DNA of 64,000 nt from Niallia circulans NBRC 13626. Its GTDB lineage: Bacteria > Bacillota > Bacilli > Bacillales > Cytobacillaceae. The translations under genes and the position numbers were made by a program. The first letter of the stretch is position 1; each line of letters starts with the position of its first letter. The stretch is taken from NCBI RefSeq assembly GCF_001591585.1, contig NZ_BCVE01000002.1:310001-374000 (forward strand), in the 5' to 3' direction. Under the pieces are notes generated by a model. The model saw nothing but the letters and a program-made list of their open reading frames with translations, did no database searches and was not told the origin of the DNA. Positions 29,857 through 38,822 of this stretch are shown in pieces.

Positions 29857-30731
29857 CAATCCCAATATTTATATAAAGCTTGTGTTCCGCTCTCATCTTC
29901 TCCTTTCGCTGACAGGCGGCTGTATAATGTTTCCGCAAGAGATAATCCTGGTGTTTCCATTTGCATTTCCTCTGCTTCTTTAAGAGCAATTCTCATATCT
30001 TTTATAAAATGCTTGATATAAAATCCAGGTTCAAAATCCCCTTTTATCATTCTAGGTGCTAGATTACTTAAGGAAAAGCTCCCAGCAGCTCCGCTTGAGA
30101 TACTTTGCAATACCTTTTCAGGGTCTAGTCCAGCTTTTTGAGCATAAACGATGGCTTCACTTACACCAATCATTGTAGAAGCAATGGCAATTTGATTACA
30201 CATTTTCGTATGTTGACCAGAACCTGCAGGTCCTTGATAGACAATATTAGTGCCAAGTATCTCGAATAGAGGCAGAAGCTGTTGGAAAACTGCTTCTTCC
30301 CCACCTACCATAATGGATAGCTTTCCTTCTCTTGCCCCTACATCTCCACCACTTACAGGGGCATCAACTGCATATATATTTTTCTTTTTCGCCTCTTCGT
30401 ATATTTTCTTGGCAAGACTAGGAGTTGAGGTGGTCATATCGATTAAATATGTATTTTCTTTGGCATTGTTAATTAATCCTAGTTCTCCTAAATATATTTC
30501 CTCTACATCTTTCGGATAACCAATAATCGTAATAATGACATTTGCTTTTAAAGCAATTTCATGGGGACTGTCTGCCCATTCTGCTCCAGCAGCTACTAGT
30601 TCGTCTGCCTTTGCTTTCGTGCGGTTATACACCATAACAGGATACCCTGCATGCAATAAATGGCTTGCCATACTTTTCCCCATTACACCAGTACCAATAA
30701 AACCAATTATAGTTGTTTCTTTCGCCAACAT
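29856..30731 (-). CDS. ykwC: 3-hydroxyisobutyrate dehydrogenase-family oxidoreductase YkwC
   Basis: This beta-hydroxyacid dehydrogenase has 291 residues. GFIGTGVMGKSMASHLL near the N-terminus is the NAD(P) Rossmann motif, DAPVSGGDVGAREG the substrate-binding block, and Lys in GSGQHTKMCNQI the catalytic lysine. ATG 30731 is used because GGGAGAGG lies upstream and the product then aligns with B. subtilis YkwC, which also ends EESGTQ-like (DESGTQALYKYW here). The substrate in bacilli is not established. Confidence 0.9.
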   Translation of the reverse strand: MLAKETTIIGFIGTGVMGKSMASHLLHAGYPVMVYNRTKAKADELVAAGAEWADSPHEIALKANVIITIIGYPKDVEEIYLGELGLINNAKENTYLIDMTTSTPSLAKKIYEEAKKKNIYAVDAPVSGGDVGAREGKLSIMVGGEEAVFQQLLPLFEILGTNIVYQGPAGSGQHTKMCNQIAIASTMIGVSEAIVYAQKAGLDPEKVLQSISSGAAGSFSLSNLAPRMIKGDFEPGFYIKHFIKDMRIALKEAEEMQMETPGLSLAETLYSRLSAKGEDESGTQALYKYWD

Positions 30732-30828
30732 CCGATCCTCTCCCTTTTTTGGCAAATAACTTTCTTTTTCTAATAGTATCATGAAAGCAGGTATAATTCT
30801 TCTATAGAATATTGAAAACTGCTAATAG

Positions 30829-30890
30829 AAAAAAACTACCCAATATCCCAATCTTTCTAAACCGATCGCATAATACTAGGTAGTTTTTTC
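30829..30890 (-). terminator. terminator of the Ca2+-ATPase gene
   Basis: AAAAAACTACC (30830-30840) pairs with GGTAGTTTTTT (30879-30889) across a 38-base loop with some further pairing. T-runs are present on both strands. Confidence 0.65.
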
Positions 30891-30892
30891 TT

Positions 30893-33541
30893 TTACTTAT
30901 TACGTAATACCCGCACAAGAAGCATTTTCATTATTTCCATTGCTATTACTGCTCCGATGGCCAACCCAGCTGCAATTAACCATTCGTTTAAGCCAAAGGA
31001 ATCAGGAATGGCGAATACTTCTCTAGCAAAAGGCAGGATGGTAACTAAATAAAGCAAGAAACAAATACCAACTGCTCCTAATACATATTTATTAGAGAAT
31101 AGGCCCACACCAAAGATTGTTTGGGTGCTAGAACGTGCAGCAAAGGTTTGCAAGGAACGAGAAAGGATTAACGTGGTGAAGGCCATCGCTACTCCTAATT
31201 CATCTGAATGCTGTAAACCAATATAATGAGAGATAATAACCGCAATACCAATTAATACCCCTCTTACAACGACCGCTCGAAGCGTCCCACCTGCAAAAAT
31301 TCCTTCTTTCACGTCTCGCGGCTTTCGCTTCATAACACCAGGCTCTGACTTTTCCATTCCAAGAGCAATGGCTGGTAAGGAGTCGTTTACCAAGTTTATA
31401 AATAATAATTGTAATGCTGTAAAGGGATTTGCCCATCCTGCAATAACCGCAAACAAAATGGCTATAATAGCACCGAAGTTTCCTGCAAACAAATAGCCAA
31501 TTGATTTTTTGATATTGTCAAAAACAGTTCTTCCTACTCCTACAGCATTTACAATCGAAACAAAGTTATCATCCGTAAGAATCATATCAGCTGAATCTTT
31601 AGCAACATCTGTCCCGCTTCCCATTGCAATACCAATGTCTGCCTGTTTTAGTGCTGGCGCATCATTGACTCCATCACCTGTCATCGCAACAATTCGATTT
31701 TTCTTTTGCCAAGCTCGCACAATGCGGATTTTATTTTCTGGAGAAACACGTGCATATACAGATATTTGTTCTAATTTTTGATTCAGTTCTTCATCTGATA
31801 ATGCATCTAATTCTTGGCCTGTTAAAGCAATATCATTATTCTCCATTAATCCGATTTTACGGCCAATGGCTTGTGCTGTGGTTTTATGATCTCCTGTAAT
31901 CATTACTGTACGAATCCCCGCATCTTTTGTTTGCTCAATCGATCCGTAAACAGCTTCACGTGGTGGATCCATCATCGCCGTTAAACCAACAAGGATGAGA
32001 TCCGATTCATCTTCTTCCGTAATAGTTCTCTTATCTTCGGGCACATGCTTATATCCATATGCAAGAACTCTTAATGCTTGATTGGAAAAATCCTCATTAG
32101 CCTCCTGCAACTTCTTTAACCAATCGTTTGTAAATGGCTCTTCCCTTTCATTTACTAATATTTTTGTCGCCCGGTTAAACATAACATCTGGGCCACCTTT
32201 TACAAGCATGAAACGTTTATTATCAATGGTATGAATCGTAGACATTAGTTTGCGATCCGAATCAAACGGTAATTCTGCTTCTCTAGGATATCTTGAGCGA
32301 ATTTGTTCATAATTTCTTTTACCATCATTATAGAAGTTAATAAGCGCCACTTCTGTGGGATCTCCCACTTCTCTATTTTCTTTATTAATGTACGAATCAT
32401 TACATAATACAGCTATATTCAGCAAAAAAGTTTCCGAATGATTCCATTGAGAAGGATCTGGTGGTAAATGTTCTCTTACTCCTTCCGGTATAAAATAATC
32501 GGTTACGGTCATTTTATTTTGTGTCAATGTTCCAGTTTTATCTGTACATATCACACTGGTAGAACCAAGCGTCTCGACTGCAGGCAACTTTCGTATAATA
32601 GCACTCTGTTTTGCCATTTTATTAGTTCCAACCGACAAGACAATGGTTACAATAGATGATAAAGCTTCTGGAATAGCCGCTACGGCAACGGCTACTGCAA
32701 ATAGTAACGCATTAAGAATAGAAGTTGTAACATCAACATTTTCATCTCCTAACCATATTCTTAATGCTTGAATAGCAAAAATAAGAATAGATAAGAGAAG
32801 AATTCCTACTCCTAATTTTTTACTAAATTCGGCAAGCTTCTGTTGTAATGGTGTTTGTTTTTCCTCTGCCTTATTAAGCATATCAGCAATTTTACCAATT
32901 TCCGTTTTTTCCCCTGTACCGGTTACAACAAAGGTCCCTCGGCCATAAACGACTAGTGAACTACTGTATACCATATTAATCCGGTCGCCAAGTGCAGCTT
33001 CCTCAACTATTACTTTATCTTGTTTTTCAATAGCTTCTGATTCCCCTGTTAACATTCCTTCATTTACTTTCAGAGAACCACTTTCTAAAATACGTCCATC
33101 TGCTGGGATAAAATCACCAGCTTCTAGAAAGACGATATCTCCTGGAACTAACTCCCGTGCAGGAATTGTGATATTGGTATTATCTCGCCTTACTTTTGCC
33201 TCCGGTGCGCTCATATTACGTAAAGCATCTAAAGAACTTTCTGCCTTTTTTGTTTGAATCACACTAATAACAGAATTTAGCAATAACACTAAAAAAATAA
33301 TAAGAGATTCAACAAATTTCCCCATGATTAATTGGATAATAATTACTAGTAATAAGACAATAACCATTGGGTCTTTAAACGTTTCTAAAAAGAGCTTCCA
33401 AGTTGGTATTTTTTCTTTATCTTGTAGCTCATTGTAACCCTCTTTTTCCAAGCTTTCTTTTACTTTGTCTGTTGATAGTCCTTGTTCAGATGACTGCAAA
33501 TCTTTTAATACTGCTTCTTTATCCTTTTGATAAAATTCCAC
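30893..33541 (-). CDS. calcium-transporting P-type ATPase
   Basis: This P2A/P2B-type Ca2+ pump has 882 residues and about ten TM helices. An actuator domain carries TGES (165-168). The PEAL motif in TM4 (291-294) contributes the Ca2+-site Glu292. Phosphorylated Asp334 lies in DKTGTLT, followed by the nucleotide domain, TGDGVNDAPALK in the hinge, and NLVNDSLPAIALGME in TM6. SSIVTIVLSVGTNKMAKQ and length strongly resemble Listeria LMCA1 (880 residues); B. subtilis YloB is the related paralog. The start is GTG, about 14 bases after AAGGAG, a longer spacing than usual. Confidence 0.93.
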   Translation of the reverse strand: MEFYQKDKEAVLKDLQSSEQGLSTDKVKESLEKEGYNELQDKEKIPTWKLFLETFKDPMVIVLLLVIIIQLIMGKFVESLIIFLVLLLNSVISVIQTKKAESSLDALRNMSAPEAKVRRDNTNITIPARELVPGDIVFLEAGDFIPADGRILESGSLKVNEGMLTGESEAIEKQDKVIVEEAALGDRINMVYSSSLVVYGRGTFVVTGTGEKTEIGKIADMLNKAEEKQTPLQQKLAEFSKKLGVGILLLSILIFAIQALRIWLGDENVDVTTSILNALLFAVAVAVAAIPEALSSIVTIVLSVGTNKMAKQSAIIRKLPAVETLGSTSVICTDKTGTLTQNKMTVTDYFIPEGVREHLPPDPSQWNHSETFLLNIAVLCNDSYINKENREVGDPTEVALINFYNDGKRNYEQIRSRYPREAELPFDSDRKLMSTIHTIDNKRFMLVKGGPDVMFNRATKILVNEREEPFTNDWLKKLQEANEDFSNQALRVLAYGYKHVPEDKRTITEEDESDLILVGLTAMMDPPREAVYGSIEQTKDAGIRTVMITGDHKTTAQAIGRKIGLMENNDIALTGQELDALSDEELNQKLEQISVYARVSPENKIRIVRAWQKKNRIVAMTGDGVNDAPALKQADIGIAMGSGTDVAKDSADMILTDDNFVSIVNAVGVGRTVFDNIKKSIGYLFAGNFGAIIAILFAVIAGWANPFTALQLLFINLVNDSLPAIALGMEKSEPGVMKRKPRDVKEGIFAGGTLRAVVVRGVLIGIAVIISHYIGLQHSDELGVAMAFTTLILSRSLQTFAARSSTQTIFGVGLFSNKYVLGAVGICFLLYLVTILPFAREVFAIPDSFGLNEWLIAAGLAIGAVIAMEIMKMLLVRVLRNK

Positions 33542-33750
33542 GTGACTTTATTCAACTCCTTATGATTCCGTCTTATTACACCTTAATGAAATGGAACAAA
33601 TAAACTGTTCTTTGTTCATATGTATAGCGGCATACTTCTATTTAAAACCCCTTCCCATTATTTAATTTTTATAAACCTGTCTCAAAAAACAATGGAATAG
33701 TTGTATTTTGCCTCCATCTTTCCTTTTCATGTATGGTTGAAACTTTAAAG

Positions 33751-33790
33751 ATAAGCAAAAAAAAAACTGACTAGAATCATCTAGTCAGTT
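33751..33790 (-). terminator. terminator of ptsHI
   Basis: AACTGACTAGA (33765-33775) and TCTAGTCAGTT (33780-33790) enclose a 4-base loop and are followed by a long T-run on the minus strand (33756-33764). Confidence 0.9.
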
Positions 33791-33889
33791 CAAATAAGGG
33801 GAAAATGAGAATAGCGTTAAGCTAACTTGTAAAAAGAGCTTATGCTATTTTTATTTATACCCACTATTTTTAAGGATAAACCTGTTTTT

Positions 33890-35608
33890 TTAAGAAAGTT
33901 TCGCAGCTGCTTTTACTGCTTCCATAACTTCTTCCGTTGTAGACATTTGTAATGCTTTTGCTGCTAATTCTTCCATTTCTGCTTTAGAAAGATTTAGAAT
34001 TTGTGATCTTGCTTTTAAGATAGATGTAGCACTCATAGAGAATTCATCTAAGCCTAATCCTAATAATAAAGGAATAGCTGTTTCATCTCCTGCCATCTCT
34101 CCACACATACCTGCCCATTTACCTTCTTTATGTGCTGCATCAATAACCATTTTAACAAGACGCAGAATAGAAGGATTGTATGGTTGGTAAAGGTATGAAA
34201 CGCGTTCGTTCATACGGTCTGCAGCCATTGTATATTGGATTAAATCATTTGTTCCAATACTGAAGAAGTCAACTTCTTTCGCAAACTGATCTGCAAGCAC
34301 TGCTGTAGAAGGAATTTCCACCATGATTCCTAGTTCGATTTTGTCTGCAACTTTAACGCCTTCAGACACTAAATTAGCTTTCTCTTCTTCTAAAAGAGAT
34401 TTAGCTGCACGGAATTCATTTAATGTAGCAATCATTGGGAACATAATTTTTAGATTTCCATATGAGCTTGCACGCAGCAATGCTCTTAATTGCGTACGGA
34501 AAATATCTTTCTCCTCCAGGCAAAGACGAATTGCACGGAAACCTAAGAATGGGTTCATTTCTTTTGGCAGATCTAGATAAGGTAATTCTTTATCTCCACC
34601 AATATCTAATGTACGAACAACAACTGGCTTTCCTTTCATGCCTTCAAGAACAGCTTTATAAGACTCAAATTGCTCATCTTCTGTTGGAAGCTGATCTCTT
34701 CCCATGTATAAGAATTCTGTACGATATAAACCGACAGCTTCTGCACCGTTATTCGTTACCCCTTCTAAATCATTAGGTGTACCGATATTTGCAGCAAGTT
34801 CAACGTGAACACCGTCAGAGCTTACTGTTTGTTCATTAACTAGTTTAGCCCACTCTGCTTTTTGCTGTTCATATTGCTCGGCAACTTTTTTATAGCTTTC
34901 GACTACTTCAGGTGTTGGATTAACATGGATTTCTCCTTTTAATCCATCAACAATGACTAAATCGCCATTATTAATTTCTTCTGTTGCTTTTTTTGTCCCT
35001 ACAACAGCAGGAATTTCTAAAGAACGAGCCATGATGGCAGAGTGAGATGTTCTTCCACCAATATCTGTTGTGAATCCCTTAACAAATTGGCGGTTAAGTT
35101 GTGCAGTATCAGATGGTGTTAAATCTTCTGCAACTACAACTACTTCTTCAGAAATCATACTTGGATTTGCTAAATGTACGCCTAAAAGGTGAGACATTAC
35201 ACGCTTTGTTACATCGCGAATATCTGCAGCTCTTTCTTGCATATACTCGTTATCCATTGATTCAAACATCGTAATAAACATGTCTGTTGTTTCTTTTAAT
35301 GCAAATTCTGCGTTCACTAGGTCTGTTTTAATTTTGTCTTCAATAGGTGCAATTAATTCTGGATCACTTAATACTAATAAATGCGCTTCAAAAATAGCAG
35401 CTTTATCCGCACCAAGCTCTTTATTAGCTTTTTCACGAATAGCTTCTAATTCTGATTTCGCTTTATTTAAAGCTTCTTGAAAACGAGAAATTTCACTTTC
35501 TACATTTTCCACACTAGTCTTTTCAAAAGAAAGATCTGGTTCAACTAGGCGATAAGCTTTAGCAATGGCTATTCCACTAGATGCAGCAATTCCTTGTAAA
35601 AAACTCAT
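33890..35608 (-). CDS. ptsI: PTS enzyme I
   Basis: Enzyme I transfers phosphate from PEP to HPr and starts all PTS sugar uptake. The 572 residues show phospho-His189 in [13 protein letters not shown], the PEP-binding [20 protein letters not shown] region (quoted in part), the loop [11 protein letters not shown] and [14 protein letters not shown] in the C-terminal barrel. It overlaps ptsH by one base (TAATG). No EIICB gene such as ptsG lies next to the pair, unlike in B. subtilis. Confidence 0.97.
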   Translation of the reverse strand: MSFLQGIAASSGIAIAKAYRLVEPDLSFEKTSVENVESEISRFQEALNKAKSELEAIREKANKELGADKAAIFEAHLLVLSDPELIAPIEDKIKTDLVNAEFALKETTDMFITMFESMDNEYMQERAADIRDVTKRVMSHLLGVHLANPSMISEEVVVVAEDLTPSDTAQLNRQFVKGFTTDIGGRTSHSAIMARSLEIPAVVGTKKATEEINNGDLVIVDGLKGEIHVNPTPEVVESYKKVAEQYEQQKAEWAKLVNEQTVSSDGVHVELAANIGTPNDLEGVTNNGAEAVGLYRTEFLYMGRDQLPTEDEQFESYKAVLEGMKGKPVVVRTLDIGGDKELPYLDLPKEMNPFLGFRAIRLCLEEKDIFRTQLRALLRASSYGNLKIMFPMIATLNEFRAAKSLLEEEKANLVSEGVKVADKIELGIMVEIPSTAVLADQFAKEVDFFSIGTNDLIQYTMAADRMNERVSYLYQPYNPSILRLVKMVIDAAHKEGKWAGMCGEMAGDETAIPLLLGLGLDEFSMSATSILKARSQILNLSKAEMEELAAKALQMSTTEEVMEAVKAAAKLS

Positions 35609-35874
35609 TATTCTGCTAAACCTTCTTTATTTAAAGTTTCTTGTAATCCATTAATTGCTTCCTGTTCGTCGTTACCTTCAGCAATAATTTTAATATCAGC
35701 ACCTTGAGCAATACCTAATGACATAACACCCATAATCGATTTAAGATTCACTTTTTTCTCTTTATATTCTAATTGAATATCTGAGTCAAACTTGCTAGCA
35801 GCTTGTACTAAAAGAGTCGCCGGTCTAGCATGAATTCCTGTATCTGCAATAACTTTAAATTGTTTTTCTACCAT
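35608..35874 (-). CDS. ptsH: phosphocarrier protein HPr
   Basis: HPr carries phosphate from enzyme I to sugar-specific EIIs at His15 (TGIHARPAT) and, when phosphorylated at Ser46 by HPr kinase (NLKSIMGV), acts as CcpA corepressor. Both residues are present in the 88-residue protein. It is the first gene of ptsHI. A candidate promoter lies about 110 bases upstream. Confidence 0.97.
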   Translation of the reverse strand: MVEKQFKVIADTGIHARPATLLVQAASKFDSDIQLEYKEKKVNLKSIMGVMSLGIAQGADIKIIAEGNDEQEAINGLQETLNKEGLAE

Positions 35875-35980
35875 AATAAAATCATTCTCCTTTATCGATT
35901 AAGTTATAAGATGTTAACATAAGCTAAACTTTTCAAACTTAAACAACCTTAATATAAACCAACAATTGTTTATCATAAAT

Positions 35981-36010
35981 AATATATAATTTATATATTA
36001 CAATTGTAAA
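35981..36010 (-). promoter_or_regulatory. candidate promoter of ptsHI
   Basis: On the minus strand TTTACA (36010-36005), an 18-base spacer and TATATT (35986-35981) resemble a sigma-A promoter. A palindrome AACAATTGTT follows at 35961-35970. The assignment is an inference in a very AT-rich stretch. Confidence 0.4.
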
Positions 36011-36223
36011 CTGAAAGCTATGTATTTTGTCGAAAAAAATTAATTGTCTATGTACACAAACTTTCTTTACAACCATTTATAGCATCTTCTAAAAAGATGA
36101 GAACAAGTAGAATAGTGTTCAAAATAGGCAGGTAATTTAAGTTTTTTGAAAAAGACATCTCAAATGAAAGAATAGCATTTCTTTGTTATATAGACAATCA
36201 AAATTTACTAAACGACAAAAAAT

Positions 36224-36307
36224 AGTTAACTTTATGGGGAATTTTAGGGGAATTAGTCCAAATTTGGATGATTAATTCCTGTTTATAAAATCCCCAAAAA
36301 GTTAACT
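36224..36307. repeat. 84-base dyad upstream of ptsH
   Basis: AGTTAACTTT (36224-36233) pairs with AAAGTTAACT (36298-36307). Inside it TGGGGA and ATTTTA pair with TAAAATCCCCA, GGAATTA (36249-36255) with TAATTCC (36273-36279), and the centre TCCAAATTTGGA is a palindrome. The minus strand continues with T6 right after the dyad. No gene ends here. See findings. Confidence 0.6.
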
Positions 36308-36583
36308 TTTATTCAATTAGCTGCATTTAACATTATCTAAAAAAAGAAACTGTACTTCTTGCAATTCAGACAAGGATTTACATAGAAACATTTTAAAATG
36401 AAAATATATTGCATTATCTCCTTAAACAAGCTTAAATATTATTAAAACTTCCGAGTTACATTAATTCTATGTAAAAGTGATTACTTTTTCTAGACTTAGA
36501 AACTAGAGCATTTTCCAGTTTAATGCCATTACTCTCCAAGCATTAATGATTTAACTGGATCATGGACAAAAGAGAGGGAAATT

Positions 36584-36952
36584 ATGAGATACAACCGGAA
36601 TGAATCTTTTCGATATCAATTAACTGATTTTATAGATGCTACATTTACTGTAAAAGTTGACGAAGCTACTCTTTCTAGAAAAGGTCATGCTTTTATAAAT
36701 AATATAAGCCCCAACGGGTTACGTTTCCGAACAGAATATGACTTACCAGCTGATGATACACGATTACTTTTGCAGCTTCAATTCCATCTAAATAGAAGAG
36801 AAATAGTAATGCCTGGTCATATATCGTGGAAGAAAAAAATCGGAAATCAATATGAATATGGCTTTGAAGGCACAGGAAACAAGGAAGCTAAGCAGCAGAT
36901 TATCAGGGGACTAAAGGAACTTTCCCGAATAGAGAACAAAGAGACACCGTAA
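36584..36952 (+). CDS. PilZ-domain c-di-GMP receptor
   Basis: The 122-residue stand-alone PilZ domain carries the first c-di-GMP motif as basic RYNRNESFRY (Arg residues at the N-terminus) and the second as NNISPNGLRF ([D/N]xSxxG). No other domain is present. It probably acts by binding an effector protein, as small Bacillus PilZ proteins do. GAGAGGG precedes the ATG. Two hairpins follow. Confidence 0.82.
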   Translation: MRYNRNESFRYQLTDFIDATFTVKVDEATLSRKGHAFINNISPNGLRFRTEYDLPADDTRLLLQLQFHLNRREIVMPGHISWKKKIGNQYEYGFEGTGNKEAKQQIIRGLKELSRIENKETP

Positions 36953-37008
36953 TTAATTTACGGTGACCTCTATTGATAAACCCCGCTTATGAAAAGCGAG
37001 GTTTTCTT
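36945..37008 (+). terminator. tandem hairpins after the PilZ gene
   Basis: CACCGTAA/TTACGGTG (36945-36965) overlaps the stop codon. CCCCGCTT/AAGCGAGG (about 36981-37001) with TTTTCTT follows and is the likely terminator. Confidence 0.75.
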
Positions 37009-37050
37009 GTATTCACTATATATTATAGAGAGCGAATTAATTTCAACCCT

Positions 37051-37254
37051 TTAACTTCTCGGTTCATCCATATATTTATACGTAACATCTCCTCCTATTT
37101 CCGCAATTCCTTTAAAATGTTTAAAATCTTCCCTCTTTACTAATTCTGCACGGAATGTAAGAAAATCCTCTTTTTTTACTCGATAGCTTTCTATTTCTCT
37201 TTTCATTAACTTGTCTAAAACTTCTTCCGCTATTTCTTTATTCATCCTCTTCAC
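37051..37254 (-). CDS. 67-residue conserved small protein
   Basis: This charged soluble protein contains SYRVKKEDFLTFRAELVKREDFKHF and GGDVTYKYMDEPRS (each quoted in part). I recall similar small proteins in Bacillus genomes but no name or function. GTG 37254 is chosen because AAAGG lies 7 bases upstream; ATG 37245 would leave no spacing. Confidence 0.6.
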   Translation of the reverse strand: MKRMNKEIAEEVLDKLMKREIESYRVKKEDFLTFRAELVKREDFKHFKGIAEIGGDVTYKYMDEPRS

Positions 37255-37720
37255 CAATTAACCTTTCCTTCATTTTTTGACCATATTTTAAATTACTTTT
37301 TTACTTTAAGTAAAGAATTCTGCATAATTCCTTTTTATGTCACTATTTTTGATATTATTATGTATAATTCTACTAATTATGTTATAATATCATCTAATAT
37401 CAGAAAAGTGTATGCATTTTAATCATCAAGGATAGTCGAATATCGGTTATTCTAGAAACTGGTTCCTCATACCACTTTCTTTTCGCATCAAAATACATAA
37501 TTTTTCGATAAACCAGCATTTCCCTTTATTTATTAATGAGGTATAGAAATAATTATTTAGTAACAAGCACTTATAAAAGGAAATAACACACATTTTATTC
37601 ATATTTTCATAGTATATATTTAGTAAGTTTATATACCTATATGTTTACGAATAAGTTCTAAGTAGTGAAAACTATATTCAGAATTTATATAAATTTTGGA
37701 ATGATAAGGAGAGATTGTGC
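37255..37720. other. 465-base AT-rich intergenic region before ykvS
   Basis: I see no ORF, riboswitch core or terminator here. The stretch is very AT-rich. Confidence 0.4.
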
Positions 37721-37894
37721 GTGAAAATAGCTGAGGTTGGAAATATTATTGAATTTAGAGGCTTGCAAGGCATTGTTGAAAAGGTAAATGAAAATTCAGT
37801 TATTGTCGATTTGACTTATATGAATAATTACCGTGATTTAGAACTTGAGCAAAGAACCGTTGTTAACCATAAAAATTATCGTATCATTAAATAA
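37721..37894 (+). CDS. ykvS: YkvS-family (DUF2187) small protein
   Basis: This 57-residue protein starts at a GTG 7 bases after AAGGAGAG. VGNIIEFRGLQGIVEKVNEN, SVIVDLTYMNNYRDLELEQ and TVVNHKNYRII match the B. subtilis YkvS family. It is a small beta-rich domain of the SH3/KOW type, with no known function. Confidence 0.85.
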   Translation: MKIAEVGNIIEFRGLQGIVEKVNENSVIVDLTYMNNYRDLELEQRTVVNHKNYRIIK

Positions 37895-37905
37895 ACAAGA
37901 AACAG

Positions 37906-37953
37906 AAAAAAGAAGTCAGATTGGGAATTTCCCCACTTATTGACTTCTTTTTT
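37906..37953 (+). terminator. terminator of ykvS
   Basis: AAAAAAGAAGTCA (37906-37918) pairs with TGACTTCTTTTTT (37941-37953) around a 22-base loop. Confidence 0.88.
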
Positions 37954-37991
37954 GTATGCGCTTTACCTATCTCTATATTATAAGGAAGAAA

Positions 37992-38096
37992 TTACTCTTC
38001 TGCTAATTCCTTTTTCGTTTTTACTTTTCCATGCGGTTTTTGTTTTTGTTTACGTACAGTCCATTCTCTTTCCTTTTCTCTCTGCGCTTTTGACAC
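37992..38096 (-). CDS. 34-residue basic protein
   Basis: GTG 38096 follows GGAGGTGAG by 5 bases. The product begins MSKAQREKEREWTVRKQ and ends KTKKELAEE; it is strongly charged with no hydrophobic segment. The frame is open back to ATG 38153, which would give 53 residues but has a poor ribosome binding site. It resembles the tiny DUF6254-type Bacillus proteins in my memory, with low certainty. Confidence 0.55.
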   Translation of the reverse strand: MSKAQREKEREWTVRKQKQKPHGKVKTKKELAEE

Positions 38097-38299
38097 TTTT
38101 CTCACCTCCATCCCTTCCGTTTTATCATGAACAGTATTTTGTTTTTTATCCATTGCTTTCTTAACGTTTCATGACTATTCTCTCCCTATCTAAGTGACAC
38201 TATGTTTGCAAATATTCTGTTGACCACTTGAACAAAAACTGTTAACATCACATTATATTTCTTAAATAATTGCATGCTATGAATGTTATGGATCAAACT

Positions 38300-38463
38300 A
38301 TAACAGGAGCAGCTTCTGGAGAGACCGTTCTGTTAAAAACGGCACCGAAGGATTCACAATCTCAGGTAAAAGGACAGAAGATCAACCAATACATACTTAA
38401 AGTTATCGTGTCCTGGTTCTTCTTATCCTTTGAAACAGATTGGTGTCTCCAATCTGTTTTTTT
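38300..38463 (+). promoter_or_regulatory. glycine-riboswitch-like aptamer and terminator
   Basis: Single-aptamer glycine riboswitch features appear in order. P1 is CTTCTG (38313-38318) with CAGAAG (38375-38380). GGAGAG follows the 5' strand. CCGTT/AACGG (38325-38329, 38338-38342) forms the next helix, then CCGAAGG (38345-38351), then CTCAGGTAAAAGGACAG before the P1 3' strand. An intrinsic terminator, AAACAGATTGG/CCAATCTGTTT plus T-run (38433-38463), lies before the ACT gene. ACCAAT (38385-38390) could pair with ATTGGT (38439-38444) as antiterminator. Confidence 0.85.
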
Positions 38464-38526
38464 CATACATTCTTACCTACTCTTTTATTTAAGATGTAAA
38501 ACAATAGCGAATTATGAGGTGAAATG

Positions 38527-38805
38527 ATGGTTCAACAACGTCGCGCAGTTGTCAGCGTAATTGGAAAAGATCAAATCGGGATTATCAGCAAGGTTACCAC
38601 AATCCTTTCTAATAATCACATTAATATCCTAGATATAAGTCAAACCATTCTCCAAGATTTCTTTACGATGATGATGCTCGTAGATATCACGGATAAAGAA
38701 AACTTAGATAACTTAACAAAACAGTTTGACGAACTAAGCCAGCAGCTTCATTTAAAAATAAATATCCAATTAGAAGAAATCTTCCAATCTATGCACCGCG
38801 TTTAA
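38527..38805 (+). CDS. ACT-domain protein (UPF0237 family)
   Basis: The 92 residues form one ACT domain: [23 protein letters not shown] at the start is the ligand-binding loop, and the central [10 protein letters not shown] and FTMMMLVDI follow. It is a stand-alone amino-acid sensor fold, always found with the UPF0210 gene that follows 17 bases later. ATG 38527 is preferred over 38524 because GAGGTG is then 5 bases upstream. Its leader carries a glycine-type riboswitch, which suggests glycine or related one-carbon metabolism. Confidence 0.9.
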   Translation: MVQQRRAVVSVIGKDQIGIISKVTTILSNNHINILDISQTILQDFFTMMMLVDITDKENLDNLTKQFDELSQQLHLKINIQLEEIFQSMHRV

Positions 38806-38822
38806 GAAAAGAGGGTCCAATA

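Noticed and set aside
38270-38527. 85-codon plus-strand ORF before the ACT gene
   Set aside because: It spans the glycine-riboswitch-like aptamer and terminator; the RNA features explain the sequence and no RBS is present.
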